From assembly GCA_041879425.1 (NCBI GenBank), contig CP090854.1, forward strand, positions 186,001 through 250,000: a DNA stretch of 64,000 nucleotides. The letters are read 5' to 3'. Below are positions 10,421 through 18,899 of this stretch, piece after piece. The position numbers were made by a program, and so were the translations under genes. The notes beneath the pieces are model-generated. The model was not told the origin of the DNA, did not search any database, and saw nothing but the letters and a program-made list of their open reading frames with translations. Every line of letters starts with the position of its first letter. Positions within the stretch are counted from its first letter, which is position 1. Source of the stretch: Vibrio pomeroyi. Lineage in GTDB: Bacteria; Pseudomonadota; Gammaproteobacteria; Enterobacterales; Vibrionaceae.

Positions 10421-10770
10421 TATTAAAGAGGAGGCTATGGTCTCCGTGATCTCTTCGTGTAAATGATTAGTAAATCTAAGTTTACCTTGTTTAAAGGCAC
10501 TTTACAGGAAGTGCGACTCAATGAGTTTTGTTTGCTCGTATGAAAGGGTAATGTCCGGAGTTTCTTTAGAGTTGGACGTTTTTCTTGAACCCTTTTTCAT
10601 ACCTGGTTGTAATTCTGTTAGATGTATTTTGAGACGGTAGGTCGGAGCCTAGAATCAATATTCAGGTTCATAAGATCACTTTCATAAAGTTTACAACTCA
10701 GACAATACTAAAAGTATATGATGTGATAGTATTTTTCGTTATCGATTTTAGATGTTTTGAGAGATTTACA
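10421..10770. other. divergent intergenic region between wecA and wzz-like gene
   Basis: About 350 bp without a supportable gene. It is AT-rich and must contain the promoters of both wecA and the chain-length gene, but I see no pair of -35/-10 boxes convincing enough to name. The stretch GACGGTAGGTC near 10633 resembles an ops element only loosely and I do not call it one. Confidence 0.5.
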
Positions 10771-11910
10771 GTGAAACCGAAGACCCAATCACAACCATTT
10801 CCCACCAAAAGTTCAATGATGCATACAGACCACAATGAACTTGATTTTCGAGAGCTTTTTAAGGCTTTGTGGGACGGTAAGTTAGTAGTTATCTTGATTA
10901 CAGCTTTATTCAGTATTGCTAGTATCTGCTTTGCATTATTAGCTCAAGAGTGGTGGTCTTCAAGTGCTAAAATCACAAAAGCTCAGCCTCAAAATATAGC
11001 TGCTTATCAGCAGCAAGTTAGACAGTTTCAACCTGTTTTCAATGTTTACCAAGAAGATGGTACTGTTTTAGTTAGCAAGGAGCTTGATAGTGTTGGAGAC
11101 TCCAAAGTTCTCTTCCAGCGTTTTATTAACACTTTTAACTCAGCTAACAATAAACGAGTGTTTTTAGATAACAGCCCATACTTTCAAGCGCTTAAAAGCG
11201 GTCTGGCTGCTAATGGTACTGATTTGTCGGAAGTTGCAGAGCGTACTTTATACTCGGATTGGTTTAAAAGAATTACGGCGTCTTTGGAAAATATAGAAAA
11301 TCATAATTCGCCATATTTTGTGCGTTTTCAATCTACAACAAGACAAGGTAGTTTTGATTTACTCTCCGCTTACATCGCTTTTACGGAATCTCAAATTCAC
11401 CAAGACGCATTTAACAACTTACAAGCTCTGGTGAGTGGCAAGCGAAATGAGTTAATTCAACAAAAAAGGATTTTGGAAACCCAAGCCAAAAATCAATTGT
11501 CGGTTGAAACAGAGCGGACCAAATATGCTGTGGGTATAGCACGCGCAGCTGGTGCCGATAAGCCTATCCAATCAGGTAATGAGAATGAACTATTTAGTAT
11601 CGAGCTTGGTTCAAAAGGGTTAGAAGCGAAGGTTAAAGCGCTAGAGTCAGTCAAAAACTTGAGTGTTATCGAGCCTCGTTTACTGCAGATAAATGCAAAA
11701 TTGGATATGTTAAATAATCTTGAAGTTGACCGGAATGTTGAGTTTCAAACATTTCGTTTTTTAGAGAATGTCCAACAACCAATTTCTCGGGATAAACCTA
11801 AACGTGCTCTGATTGTTGTTATTTTGACAATGTTTGGTGGGTTGATAGGAGCCGCATGTGTATTGATAAGATATGCGTGCAGAAAAAAGGTTATCACCCC
11901 GTGCGGATAG
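10771..11910 (+). CDS. wzz: Wzz-type polysaccharide chain-length determinant
   Basis: The protein (379 residues from GTG 10771, preceded by GAGAG at good spacing) has the polysaccharide co-polymerase layout. A short cytoplasmic leader (LDFRELFKALWDGKLVV) is followed by a membrane segment at about 38-60, a roughly 280-residue periplasmic domain rich in coiled-coil sequence, and a second membrane segment near 350-370 preceded by ISRDKPKRALIVV, the proline-rich motif of Wzz. It would set the modal length of the O-antigen or a related polymer. The frame could also start at GTG 10723, but that has no ribosome site. There is no kinase domain, unlike wzc at 18900. Confidence 0.82.
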   Translation: MKPKTQSQPFPTKSSMMHTDHNELDFRELFKALWDGKLVVILITALFSIASICFALLAQEWWSSSAKITKAQPQNIAAYQQQVRQFQPVFNVYQEDGTVLVSKELDSVGDSKVLFQRFINTFNSANNKRVFLDNSPYFQALKSGLAANGTDLSEVAERTLYSDWFKRITASLENIENHNSPYFVRFQSTTRQGSFDLLSAYIAFTESQIHQDAFNNLQALVSGKRNELIQQKRILETQAKNQLSVETERTKYAVGIARAAGADKPIQSGNENELFSIELGSKGLEAKVKALESVKNLSVIEPRLLQINAKLDMLNNLEVDRNVEFQTFRFLENVQQPISRDKPKRALIVVILTMFGGLIGAACVLIRYACRKKVITPCG

Positions 11911-12104
11911 TGGTTCAAGCATCATCTATCTTTATGTGACGTTATTTCCCAAATGATGCTTTATAAGGTATTGCTTATGATTTATCCATTTACTTGATTG
12001 TGGTTATTATCTATGATGATCAATCAGTTGTTTAAGCTGAGCAACTGTTTGAGGATGTGAAAATCATCTTCTACATATAAACGTTTATATTAATGGAAAT
12101 CATT

Positions 12105-12350
12105 ATGAAAAAGATGGCTCTAGCAGCTGCATTAGCAGTTAGCTTCTCAGGTGCTGCGTTTGCAGCTGAAACTACAGCAGCAGCAGGTACTGGTTCGGGT
12201 ACTGGTACAGCAGCAGGCGCGGGTGCATCTGCAGCAGCAGCTGGTACGGCAACAACAGTTGCAGTAGCGACAGCAGCAGTAGCAGCAGCAGCGGCTGTAG
12301 CGGTTGCTTCTAACGAAAGCGGCGCAACGACTACAACAACGACTCAATAA
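12105..12350 (+). CDS. small Ala/Thr-rich exported protein, YjbE/GfcA type
   Basis: Translation most likely starts at ATG 12105, since GGA lies just upstream; an in-frame ATG at 12093 would spoil the signal peptide. The 81-residue product has a clean signal peptide (MKKMALAAALAVSFSGAAFA, cut before AETT). The mature part is almost only Ala, Gly, Thr and Val with an oligo-Thr tail. That composition, and position ahead of the three genes that follow, match the first gene of yjbEFGH/gfcABCD. The role in exopolysaccharide secretion is known only genetically for the family. A hairpin terminator follows directly, so this gene may be made in excess of its operon partners. Confidence 0.75.
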   Translation: MKKMALAAALAVSFSGAAFAAETTAAAGTGSGTGTAAGAGASAAAAGTATTVAVATAAVAAAAAVAVASNESGATTTTTTQ

Positions 12351-12367
12351 TTTTTGAGTTGGCGTTT

Positions 12368-12404
12368 AAAACCATTTTATGTGAAAGCATAAAGTGGTTT
12401 TTTT
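12368..12404 (+). terminator. intrinsic terminator or attenuator after the yjbE-like gene
   Basis: Stem AAAACCATTTTATG / CATAAAGTGGTTTT with one G-T pair, loop TGAAAG, followed by a run of T. It lies inside the presumed operon and would set a high ratio of the first gene to the rest. Confidence 0.72.
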
Positions 12405-12471
12405 ATATCTAATTGATTAATTTTCCATATTGGGACAGCAGCAACCCGATTGCTAGGAAGCAGAACACGTC

Positions 12472-13176
12472 ATGCTTAAACCTCTAATCATATCTCTTGG
12501 TCTTTTTCTTGTTGGTTGTTCTCAGCAGTTTCAAGACGTTAATTCTACTTTTGATGAAGCCTTTTTTGGAAACTCCGATGTAGAGTTATCAAAGGAGTAC
12601 ATTCAAACTTTACCTTATTCGAGTATTTATGCGGAAGTAAACGACCAGGGTAAAATCTTCATGGTCTTAGCGTATGTTGGTGAAAACCCGCAAACGGGCG
12701 CAGAGCAGTTAAAGTGGATGTCTTCTGACAAAGCGATGATCGTCACTGAAAATGGACGCATCGTACAAACGTTATTGCTTCCTTATGAAAACCTCTCTGG
12801 TTTGGCATTCCAACCGTTGGATGAGTACTCGTCTGCAAATAACTCGTCAGCAGACTCTTCTTCTGCGTTTGATGTGTCAGCGAACCCCGGTGCCCAAAAG
12901 TGGCAAGCGGTTTACGACTGGCAACCCAACTATCGATTCGGCTATAAAGCAAATATCACCCGAACGTATACGGGAAATGAAACGGTCGAAACACCGTTAG
13001 CGTCTATCGATACTAAGAAGTTCCAAGAAAAGATTAACTTCCCTATGTTAGAGCAAGAGATCACCAACGAGTATTGGGTCGACAGCAAAGGCAAAGTGGT
13101 CAAAACCATACAGTATTTAGGCCCTGATATGACAAGGCTTGAGTTAACCGTCCTTAAGCATTATCAAAGCAATTAA
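12472..13176 (+). CDS. yjbF: YjbF/GfcB-family outer-membrane lipoprotein
   Basis: The 234-residue product begins MLKPLIISLGLFLVGCSQQ, a lipoprotein signal with the lipidated cysteine at residue 16, so it should be anchored to a membrane facing the periplasm. The remainder (KEYIQTLPYSSIYAEVNDQG, then LAYV...LKWMSSDKAMIVTENGRIVQT) matches the YjbF/GfcB family of group 4 capsule loci. It is followed 21 bp later by the YjbG-like gene. The family supports polysaccharide export; no enzymatic activity is known or visible. A serine-rich insert near residues 120-135 looks like a flexible linker. Confidence 0.85.
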   Translation: MLKPLIISLGLFLVGCSQQFQDVNSTFDEAFFGNSDVELSKEYIQTLPYSSIYAEVNDQGKIFMVLAYVGENPQTGAEQLKWMSSDKAMIVTENGRIVQTLLLPYENLSGLAFQPLDEYSSANNSSADSSSAFDVSANPGAQKWQAVYDWQPNYRFGYKANITRTYTGNETVETPLASIDTKKFQEKINFPMLEQEITNEYWVDSKGKVVKTIQYLGPDMTRLELTVLKHYQSN

Positions 13177-13197
13177 CGAACAGGGTAATGAACTAAA

Positions 13198-14097
13198 ATG
13201 ATGAATTATATTAGTCACGCATCAAAAATGACGGGGCGTCGGTTGCCAGTAGTGAGAGCTCTGTTAATGATGAGCGCTTTGTTTGCTTTGAGCTCCGCTT
13301 CTGCGGCTTCTAATTTTGTTACACCTGATGGCTCTTCTTTAGTAAAAACAACAATTGAGCTTCCTCTTCAAGGTGTGACGCTTGAGTATAAAGCTAATGT
13401 TCGACTACTTCAGGTATTAGACGACGCGAATGTTAGCTCTAACGTGAACGATAACAGAGGTATTGGTTACTTCCCTCTTTCATCTCAACTGTTTGATAAA
13501 ACCAATACTAAAGCTAACGAACCTAATATAGCTAACAAAGATATCGAAGCCAAAAAGCGCAATGTATTTAACCAACTTGACGCTTTCTCGGCAGAAGAGC
13601 CAGAAGCAAAATTAGTAAAGCAACAATTAGCTTCTTTCCAATATCTCAATCGAGTTTTTATTGAATTGGACCGCAATGCGGTTATCTCGCAATCAGATAA
13701 GAATCCGTTGCTTGTTTCAAGTTCTCAGACTCACAAGTCGTCAGGCAGTCAAACTCAAGCCTTTTCTCTGTACTTACCACAACGACCAACTTCCATTCAG
13801 TTGATGGGGGCAATGAAAGAGTCGGTAACAATGAATCTGATTGAGCATGGAACATTGAATAATTATCTAGATGCATTACCGAACGGTTTTGTTGGTGAAT
13901 CCGCAGATAAAAGCGTGGCGTATGTTGTTCAGCCAGATGGAGTGGTACAAACCATTCAATACGCTTACTGGAACAAACAGCCGGTTTACTTAGCACCAGG
14001 TGCCATCGTGTTTATGGCGTTTTACTCTTTGCCATCGGAATACTCAACGTTGAACCAAGATATTGTCGATTTGCTACGTCATAAGGTTGGCTTGTAA
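13198..14097 (+). CDS. yjbG: YjbG/GfcC-family capsule biosynthesis protein
   Basis: The 299-residue protein has an N-terminal signal segment (ALLMMSALFALSSASAAS) and is expected in the periplasm. The remainder fits GfcC: an N-terminal helical part with many lysines, then IQLMGAMKESVTMNLIEHGTLNNYLDALP, a beta-grasp-like segment comparable to the SLBB domains of Wza. Its last codon overlaps the next start as TAATG, so it is translationally coupled to the YjbH-like gene. A role in handing polysaccharide to the outer-membrane exporter is inferred from the family and the neighbouring wza. Confidence 0.83.
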   Translation: MMNYISHASKMTGRRLPVVRALLMMSALFALSSASAASNFVTPDGSSLVKTTIELPLQGVTLEYKANVRLLQVLDDANVSSNVNDNRGIGYFPLSSQLFDKTNTKANEPNIANKDIEAKKRNVFNQLDAFSAEEPEAKLVKQQLASFQYLNRVFIELDRNAVISQSDKNPLLVSSSQTHKSSGSQTQAFSLYLPQRPTSIQLMGAMKESVTMNLIEHGTLNNYLDALPNGFVGESADKSVAYVVQPDGVVQTIQYAYWNKQPVYLAPGAIVFMAFYSLPSEYSTLNQDIVDLLRHKVGL

Positions 14098-16364
14098 TGC
14101 TGAAACAGAAATCATTCCCTCTATCGGCAGTGTGTGCATCGGTTACCTGCGCTTTGTTAATGACTAATAGCGTGCCGACGAGAGCAGAAACAACCATTGA
14201 TTCCTCTTCGATTCGAGCAGAGAAATCATCATTCGACGACACTGAATATAGAACGTCGCAAATGAACTTTGGTGGTGTTGGCCTAATGCAAATGCCAACA
14301 GGCCGAATGGCCCCAGAAGGGGAGTTCAACTTTAGCGCTTCGTTTAACAACGAATACTACTTTTATAACGTCAGCCTACAGGTGATGCCTTGGCTTGAAA
14401 CCACCATTCGTTATACACAAGTACAAGATCTGCTTTATAGCGGAGGCGCAGACCAAGACTGCTCACAAAACTCATTCAGTGGCTGCACCAAATACACAGA
14501 TAAAGGCATCGACTTTAAACTGCGTTTAATCGAAGAAGGGTACTACTTACCAGAAGTATCGGTAGGTGTGCGTGATTTCGGTGGTACAGGCTTGTTTGAT
14601 GGCGAATTTGTCGCGGCCACCAAGCGTTTTGGCCCTGTTGATTTTACTTTGGGCATGGCTTGGGGATACATGGGCACCAGTGGCAATTTCACTAACCCAT
14701 TGTGTAAAGCCAGTGACAAGTATTGTGAACGCCCGTCTGATTTTAAAGGCAATGGCGGCAGTGTCGATTTTGAGCGTTGGTTTAAAGGCGATGCTGCGAT
14801 TTATGGTGGTTTTGAATATCAAACCCCTTATAAGCCGCTAACCTTGAAGCTTGAGTACGATGGCAACGATTACTCTCAAGATTTCCCAGTAGTACGTGGC
14901 GGTGTCGACATGACACAACACACGCCATGGAACGTAGGTGCTGTGTACCGTTTCACTGATTGGGGCTCAGCGAAAGTCAGCTATGAGCGAGGCGATACTT
15001 TAACCCTTGGTTTTGATCTCTCGACCAATTTCAATGAAATGTATTCTGTGTGGCGAGATACTGAAACAGCAGAATTGCGCCCAAGCGATGTCGAGACGGT
15101 TGACGATATTGACATGGCAGCCCTCGCGGAAGAGCTTGAAACGATCGCTGGCTATGAACAAGCACAAATCTTGGTCGACGATAACAGTATTGTGGTAAAG
15201 GGTACTCAGGTTAAGTACCGAGACAGAGACGTCGCCCTTGAGCGCGGTGCGACCGTGATTGCCAACGCGGTACCGAGTTACATCGACACCTACAAAATCA
15301 TTGAAAACGACAAATCGTTGGAACTCACCGAGACAACGGTAGATGCTCAAATGTTCAAAGCGGCAGCTAATAACAGTTATCTCAATGCTCAAACCAGTGA
15401 TGCAACAAACACTCACGAATTAGAGCGCAAGAAATCCGTTATTTATCATGATGGGCGTGAACGATTCGATGTGTCGATTTCACCAAACCTAGCTCAATCA
15501 TTCGGTTCGGCTGAAAACTTCTACTTATACAGTTTGGGTTTGTACACCAATGCTTCGTACTGGGCGTTGAACAATGTCGAACTGTCGGGCTCGCTTTACG
15601 TTAACTTAGTCGACAACTACGACAAGTTTAATTACGAAATCCCATCAGACGGCACTGACCAAACGCCAAGAGTAAGAACCTTGTTCCGCTCTTACGTTGA
15701 CGATCCGGTTCGTTTAGACCGTTTACAACTGACTTGGTTTGAAGACTACGGCAGCGGTGTCTACACCCAAGCCTACGGTGGTTACCTAGAGAGTATGTTC
15801 GCGGGTGTGGGTGGCGAAATCCTGTATCGTCCATTCAATCAAAACTGGGCGATTGGCGCAGACATGACAGCAATAAGCCAACGAGACCCTGAAAGCTGGT
15901 TTGGTAGGTTTGATGAAGAGATCCAAGTCAACCCCGACGACAGCAGCCGAACGTATAAAGTAATCGACAAAGGCACGACTGGCTTTATTACCGGTTACTA
16001 CACCCCACAATGGGACTTCTTGAGTGATACCTTGCTTAAAGTGGGCGTCGGTAAATTCCTTGCGGGTGATATCGGTACTCGTGTCGATTTCTCTAAGCAG
16101 TTCAAGAGCGGTGTGATTGCCGGTGCATTTGTCAGCTTAACCGACATGACAACCGAAGAATACGGTGAGGGCAGCTACACCAAAGGCTTCTACGTATCGA
16201 TTCCGTTTGATTTAGTCACCGTGAAACCAAGTTCAAGCCGTGCAGGTTTCACCTGGTTACCGATCACTCGTGACGGCGGACAAGTGCTGAACAAGCAATA
16301 CAACTTGTTCGATCAAACCGATGCGCGCTCACCTTGGTTCCAAAGACCAAGTAGCGTTAAGTAG
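14097..16364 (+). CDS. yjbH: YjbH/GfcD-family outer-membrane beta-barrel protein
   Basis: The 755-residue product has a signal peptide ending near TRAE and a long mature part with alternating hydrophobic and aromatic residues (GEFNFSASFNNEYYFYNVSLQVMPWLETTIRYTQVQ), typical of an outer-membrane barrel. Length and the motif MNFGGVGLMQMPTGRMAPEGE agree with YjbH/GfcD. A more polar central block at about 330-460 could be periplasmic. Base usage is more GC-rich and regular than in the flanking glycosyltransferase operons, suggesting a core rather than recently acquired gene. It is last in the gfc-like operon; a long repeat-filled gap follows. Confidence 0.87.
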   Translation: MLKQKSFPLSAVCASVTCALLMTNSVPTRAETTIDSSSIRAEKSSFDDTEYRTSQMNFGGVGLMQMPTGRMAPEGEFNFSASFNNEYYFYNVSLQVMPWLETTIRYTQVQDLLYSGGADQDCSQNSFSGCTKYTDKGIDFKLRLIEEGYYLPEVSVGVRDFGGTGLFDGEFVAATKRFGPVDFTLGMAWGYMGTSGNFTNPLCKASDKYCERPSDFKGNGGSVDFERWFKGDAAIYGGFEYQTPYKPLTLKLEYDGNDYSQDFPVVRGGVDMTQHTPWNVGAVYRFTDWGSAKVSYERGDTLTLGFDLSTNFNEMYSVWRDTETAELRPSDVETVDDIDMAALAEELETIAGYEQAQILVDDNSIVVKGTQVKYRDRDVALERGATVIANAVPSYIDTYKIIENDKSLELTETTVDAQMFKAAANNSYLNAQTSDATNTHELERKKSVIYHDGRERFDVSISPNLAQSFGSAENFYLYSLGLYTNASYWALNNVELSGSLYVNLVDNYDKFNYEIPSDGTDQTPRVRTLFRSYVDDPVRLDRLQLTWFEDYGSGVYTQAYGGYLESMFAGVGGEILYRPFNQNWAIGADMTAISQRDPESWFGRFDEEIQVNPDDSSRTYKVIDKGTTGFITGYYTPQWDFLSDTLLKVGVGKFLAGDIGTRVDFSKQFKSGVIAGAFVSLTDMTTEEYGEGSYTKGFYVSIPFDLVTVKPSSSRAGFTWLPITRDGGQVLNKQYNLFDQTDARSPWFQRPSSVK

Positions 16365-16371
16365 ATCGAAA

Positions 16372-16445
16372 GCAGATGCGGGTAACGAGTAGCGAGATAC
16401 GAAGAGCCGGGAAAGAGCAGTTTCGAAATACGAGTAACGAATAGC
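16372..16445 (+). repeat. dispersed intergenic repeat (family A, GAGTAACGAGATACGAAGAGC type)
   Basis: A degenerate tandem of the words GCAGATGCGGG, GTAACGAGTAGCGAG, ATACGAAGAGC just after yjbH. Inverted copies of the same words occur at 16605-16675, and related copies at 21078-21336, 21720-21776, 46795-46970, 47108-47160, 48398-48445 and 49815-49858. Confidence 0.75.
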
Positions 16446-16484
16446 TTAAGAGCTCGTGATATTAATTGGATCTAGCTTTTAGTT

Positions 16485-16537
16485 CTCCCCCTTGAACGCC
16501 GTTCGTTTGTGAGCGGTGATGTTCATCAAAGGGGGAG
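16485..16537. repeat. palindromic C/G-run element
   Basis: Inverted arms CTCCCCCTT and AAGGGGGAG enclose about 35 bp. A second G-rich/C-rich pair follows (GAGGGGGAGG near 16541 and CCCCTCCC near 16570). Lacking a T run, it looks like a repetitive palindrome rather than a terminator. It lies in the gap between yjbH and wza (16365-17018), which has no supportable gene. Confidence 0.55.
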
Positions 16538-16604
16538 TTAGAGGGGGAGGAAATCTATGTGTTACCATCCCCTCCCAGCCTCCCGTCACGGCTTTTCCTC
16601 CTCT

Positions 16605-16675
16605 TAGCTCTTCGTTTACTCGTATCTCGCTACTCTCATCTGCTCTTTAGCTTTTCGCATCTGCTCTTATCTACA
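16605..16675 (-). repeat. dispersed intergenic repeat (family A), inverted copy
   Basis: Reverse-orientation copy of the words at 16372-16445: GCTCTTCGTTTACTCGTATC, then TCGCTACTC, CATCTGCTC, TTTTCGCATCTGCTC. Together the two copies make a widely spaced inverted pair around the C/G-run palindrome. Confidence 0.7.
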
Positions 16676-16854
16676 TTTAAAACCATTCAACTAGGTTGAT
16701 AATAACCACAATTTGTGGATAATGCTTACGGATTAAATTAACCGTATGCAAGCGCATTTTTTTATTGCTACGTTTTAGACAAAATACGCCTATTCAAATT
16801 CCATATTGATAGGGGCAGATTAACTACGCAATGTGGTGTCGCGGAATATCAAGG

Positions 16855-16865
16855 GGCGGTAGCGT
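16855..16865 (+). promoter_or_regulatory. ops element (RfaH recruitment site) upstream of wza
   Basis: The 11-mer GGCGGTAGCGT matches the ops consensus exactly and lies about 150 bp before the preferred wza start, in the untranslated leader. In enterobacteria ops pauses RNA polymerase and loads RfaH, which suppresses termination in long polysaccharide operons. The terminator-like hairpin after wza (18168-18202) would be a natural target. Confidence 0.85.
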
Positions 16866-17018
16866 TCCTATCTTTGATGCTAAGATGGAAGCGAGGTCAC
16901 GGTAATGGCTATCCTTAACTCTCTTAAATACTGCGTAGCTGATAAAGTTGTCTGTTCTAACTTCTTTGGGTGTCCTTTGGGATATCACGACACATTCCGT
17001 TTCTATGACTTGGTTAAC

Positions 17019-18152
17019 ATGAAGATTAATAAAAATCGTCTCCTTTTAGCGCTCCTTCCTGTATTGCTTGCAGGGTGTACTACTCCAGGAACTCATCTTT
17101 CTACTGGCAACAAGAATGTGATTCAACCTTCAGAGGAACAGCAAGAATCTGATATCTCTGATGTGGTTAACCTTTATCCACTGACCGCGCAATCAGTATC
17201 GAGTTTCCGAAATGAATCTTTATCGGTTTCCCAAGCTAACCCGACATTAGATGTTGATATTGCAAAGTATGAATACCAAGTGGGCGTTGGTGACATCTTA
17301 AACATCACCATTTGGGATCACCCTGAACTGACCATTCCTGCGGGCTCTTATCGTAGTAGTACCGAAGCAGGTAACTGGGTTCATGCTGACGGCACGATTT
17401 TCTATCCATATATTGGTACAGTAGAGGTGGCGGGAAAAACCGTTCGTGAAGTGCGTGCTGATATTGCCAGTCGCTTAGCTAAGTACATTGAAAGCCCTCA
17501 GGTTGATGTTAACGTCGCCGCTTTCCGCTCTAAGAAAACTTATATTACTGGCGAGGTGTCAAACCCTGGCCAGCAGCCGATCACTAATATCCCATTAACG
17601 TTACTGGATGCCGTGAACCGTTCGGGCGGTTTGTCTGAGGATGCAGACTGGCGTAATGTTTCATTAACGCGTAATGGCGTAGAAGAAAACCTTTCACTTT
17701 ACGGCTTAATGCAACGTGGTGATTTAACCCAAAACCGCTTATTGCAAGCGGGTGATATTGTTCACGTGCCTCGTAACGACAACCAGAAAGTGTTCGTGAT
17801 GGGGGAAGTGAACGATCCTCAACTACTCAAGATTGATCGTGTTGGGATGAGCCTAACCGAAGCACTCAGCAACGTTGGTGGTATTAACCAGCTGACGGCA
17901 GATGCAACGGGCGTGTTTGTGATTCGCACTTCAGATGATAAATCAGAACGCATGGCAGATATCTACCAACTGAATATGGAAGATGCATCTGCATTGGTGA
18001 TTGGTACCGAGTTTGATTTAAAACCTTACGACATTGTGTATGTCACCGCTGCACCAATCAGCCGTTGGAACCGTGTTATCGGTCAGCTTGTACCGACCAT
18101 CTCTGGCTTCAACGACCTAACTGAAGGTATGTTGCGCGTTCGTAATTGGTAA
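17019..18152 (+). CDS. wza: Wza-type outer-membrane polysaccharide export lipoprotein
   Basis: The frame opens at 16905, but ATG 17019 gives a proper lipoprotein signal, [20 protein letters not shown], so the first 38 codons are probably not translated. The mature protein (377 residues in all) has the Poly_export domain ([26 protein letters not shown]), then two SLBB-type blocks ([28 protein letters not shown] and [17 protein letters not shown]) and a C-terminal amphipathic tail ending VRNW that would form the alpha-helical outer-membrane pore. It is the exit channel for capsule or group 4-type polymer. Behind an ops element. Confidence 0.93.
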   Translation: MKINKNRLLLALLPVLLAGCTTPGTHLSTGNKNVIQPSEEQQESDISDVVNLYPLTAQSVSSFRNESLSVSQANPTLDVDIAKYEYQVGVGDILNITIWDHPELTIPAGSYRSSTEAGNWVHADGTIFYPYIGTVEVAGKTVREVRADIASRLAKYIESPQVDVNVAAFRSKKTYITGEVSNPGQQPITNIPLTLLDAVNRSGGLSEDADWRNVSLTRNGVEENLSLYGLMQRGDLTQNRLLQAGDIVHVPRNDNQKVFVMGEVNDPQLLKIDRVGMSLTEALSNVGGINQLTADATGVFVIRTSDDKSERMADIYQLNMEDASALVIGTEFDLKPYDIVYVTAAPISRWNRVIGQLVPTISGFNDLTEGMLRVRNW

Positions 18153-18167
18153 TAACTGGAGATTAAT

Positions 18168-18202
18168 AATCAGGTTGCATTTAGCGTGTGACCTGATTTT
18201 TT
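18168..18202 (+). terminator. terminator-like hairpin between wza and wzb
   Basis: Stem AATCAGGT / ACCTGATT with a 15-nt loop, followed by a T run. Located inside the wza-wzb-wzc unit, so it would reduce downstream expression unless antitermination acts; the ops element upstream makes that plausible. Confidence 0.7.
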
Positions 18203-18303
18203 ACATCTAGAAGTAAACCTTGTTTGTAAGCACGTTCAGTTTATAAATGCATTCGATTTACAGATGCATTGGGTTTACGAAAAACTAACGCTATAAGTGA
18301 ATT

Positions 18304-18744
18304 ATGTTTAATAAAATTTTAGTCGTATGCGTGGGCAACATTTGTCGTTCCCCGACTGGAGAGCGAGTTTTACAAAACTTGCTTCCAAACAAAGAAGTGG
18401 CCTCTGCCGGTATAGCTGCTGAAAAAAGCCGTTTAATTGGTAAGCCTGCAGACGATACTGCGATTTTAATTGCCGCTGAAAATGGTGTCGATGTTGAAAA
18501 TCATCAGTCTCAGCAAGTCACGCCACAGCTTTGTGCACAGTATGACTTGATCTTGGTGATGGAGAAGGGCCATTTAGAAGCGCTCACTCAAATATCGCCA
18601 GAGGCACGCGGTAAAACCATGTTGTTTGGTCAGTGGATTGACCAAAAAGACATTCCTGACCCTTACCGTCAAAGCCGCGAAGCGTTTGAATATGCTTATA
18701 AGTTGATTGACGAAGCAGCACAGGCTTGGGTAAAAAAACTGTAG
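18304..18744 (+). CDS. wzb: low-molecular-weight protein tyrosine phosphatase
   Basis: The 146-residue protein shows the C(x)5R loop in VCVGNICRSPTGE near the N-terminus, and the general acid motif DIPDPYRQS near residue 115. These are the catalytic elements of LMW-PTP enzymes such as Wzb and Etp. It would dephosphorylate the tyrosine cluster of Wzc encoded 155 bp downstream, cycling the kinase during polymer export. Length is standard for the family. Confidence 0.94.
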   Translation: MFNKILVVCVGNICRSPTGERVLQNLLPNKEVASAGIAAEKSRLIGKPADDTAILIAAENGVDVENHQSQQVTPQLCAQYDLILVMEKGHLEALTQISPEARGKTMLFGQWIDQKDIPDPYRQSREAFEYAYKLIDEAAQAWVKKL

Positions 18745-18899
18745 ATTTAAAAATACAGTAGGTTGAAATAGACAGCTTTTTAAATGTCATGCTCTACACG
18801 TAGGCGTGGCTAAGCCATCAACAGAATCATATAAAAGAGAAGTACGCGGAGCGTATATATCGTCTCTTAAATAGCAATAATTTAGGAAGTAGCAATCTG

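Noticed and set aside
10630..10645. GACGGTAGGTC as a third ops element
   Set aside because: Only about eight of eleven bases match and the essential GCGT end is absent, unlike the two exact matches.
12147..12347. Cys/Arg-rich antisense frame opposite the yjbE-like gene
   Set aside because: It is the mirror of GCA/GCT alanine codons; the composition is an artefact of the repeat-rich coding strand.
16905..17018. N-terminal extension of Wza from ATG 16905
   Set aside because: It would bury the lipoprotein signal 38 residues inside the protein; ATG 17019 gives a proper signal peptide.
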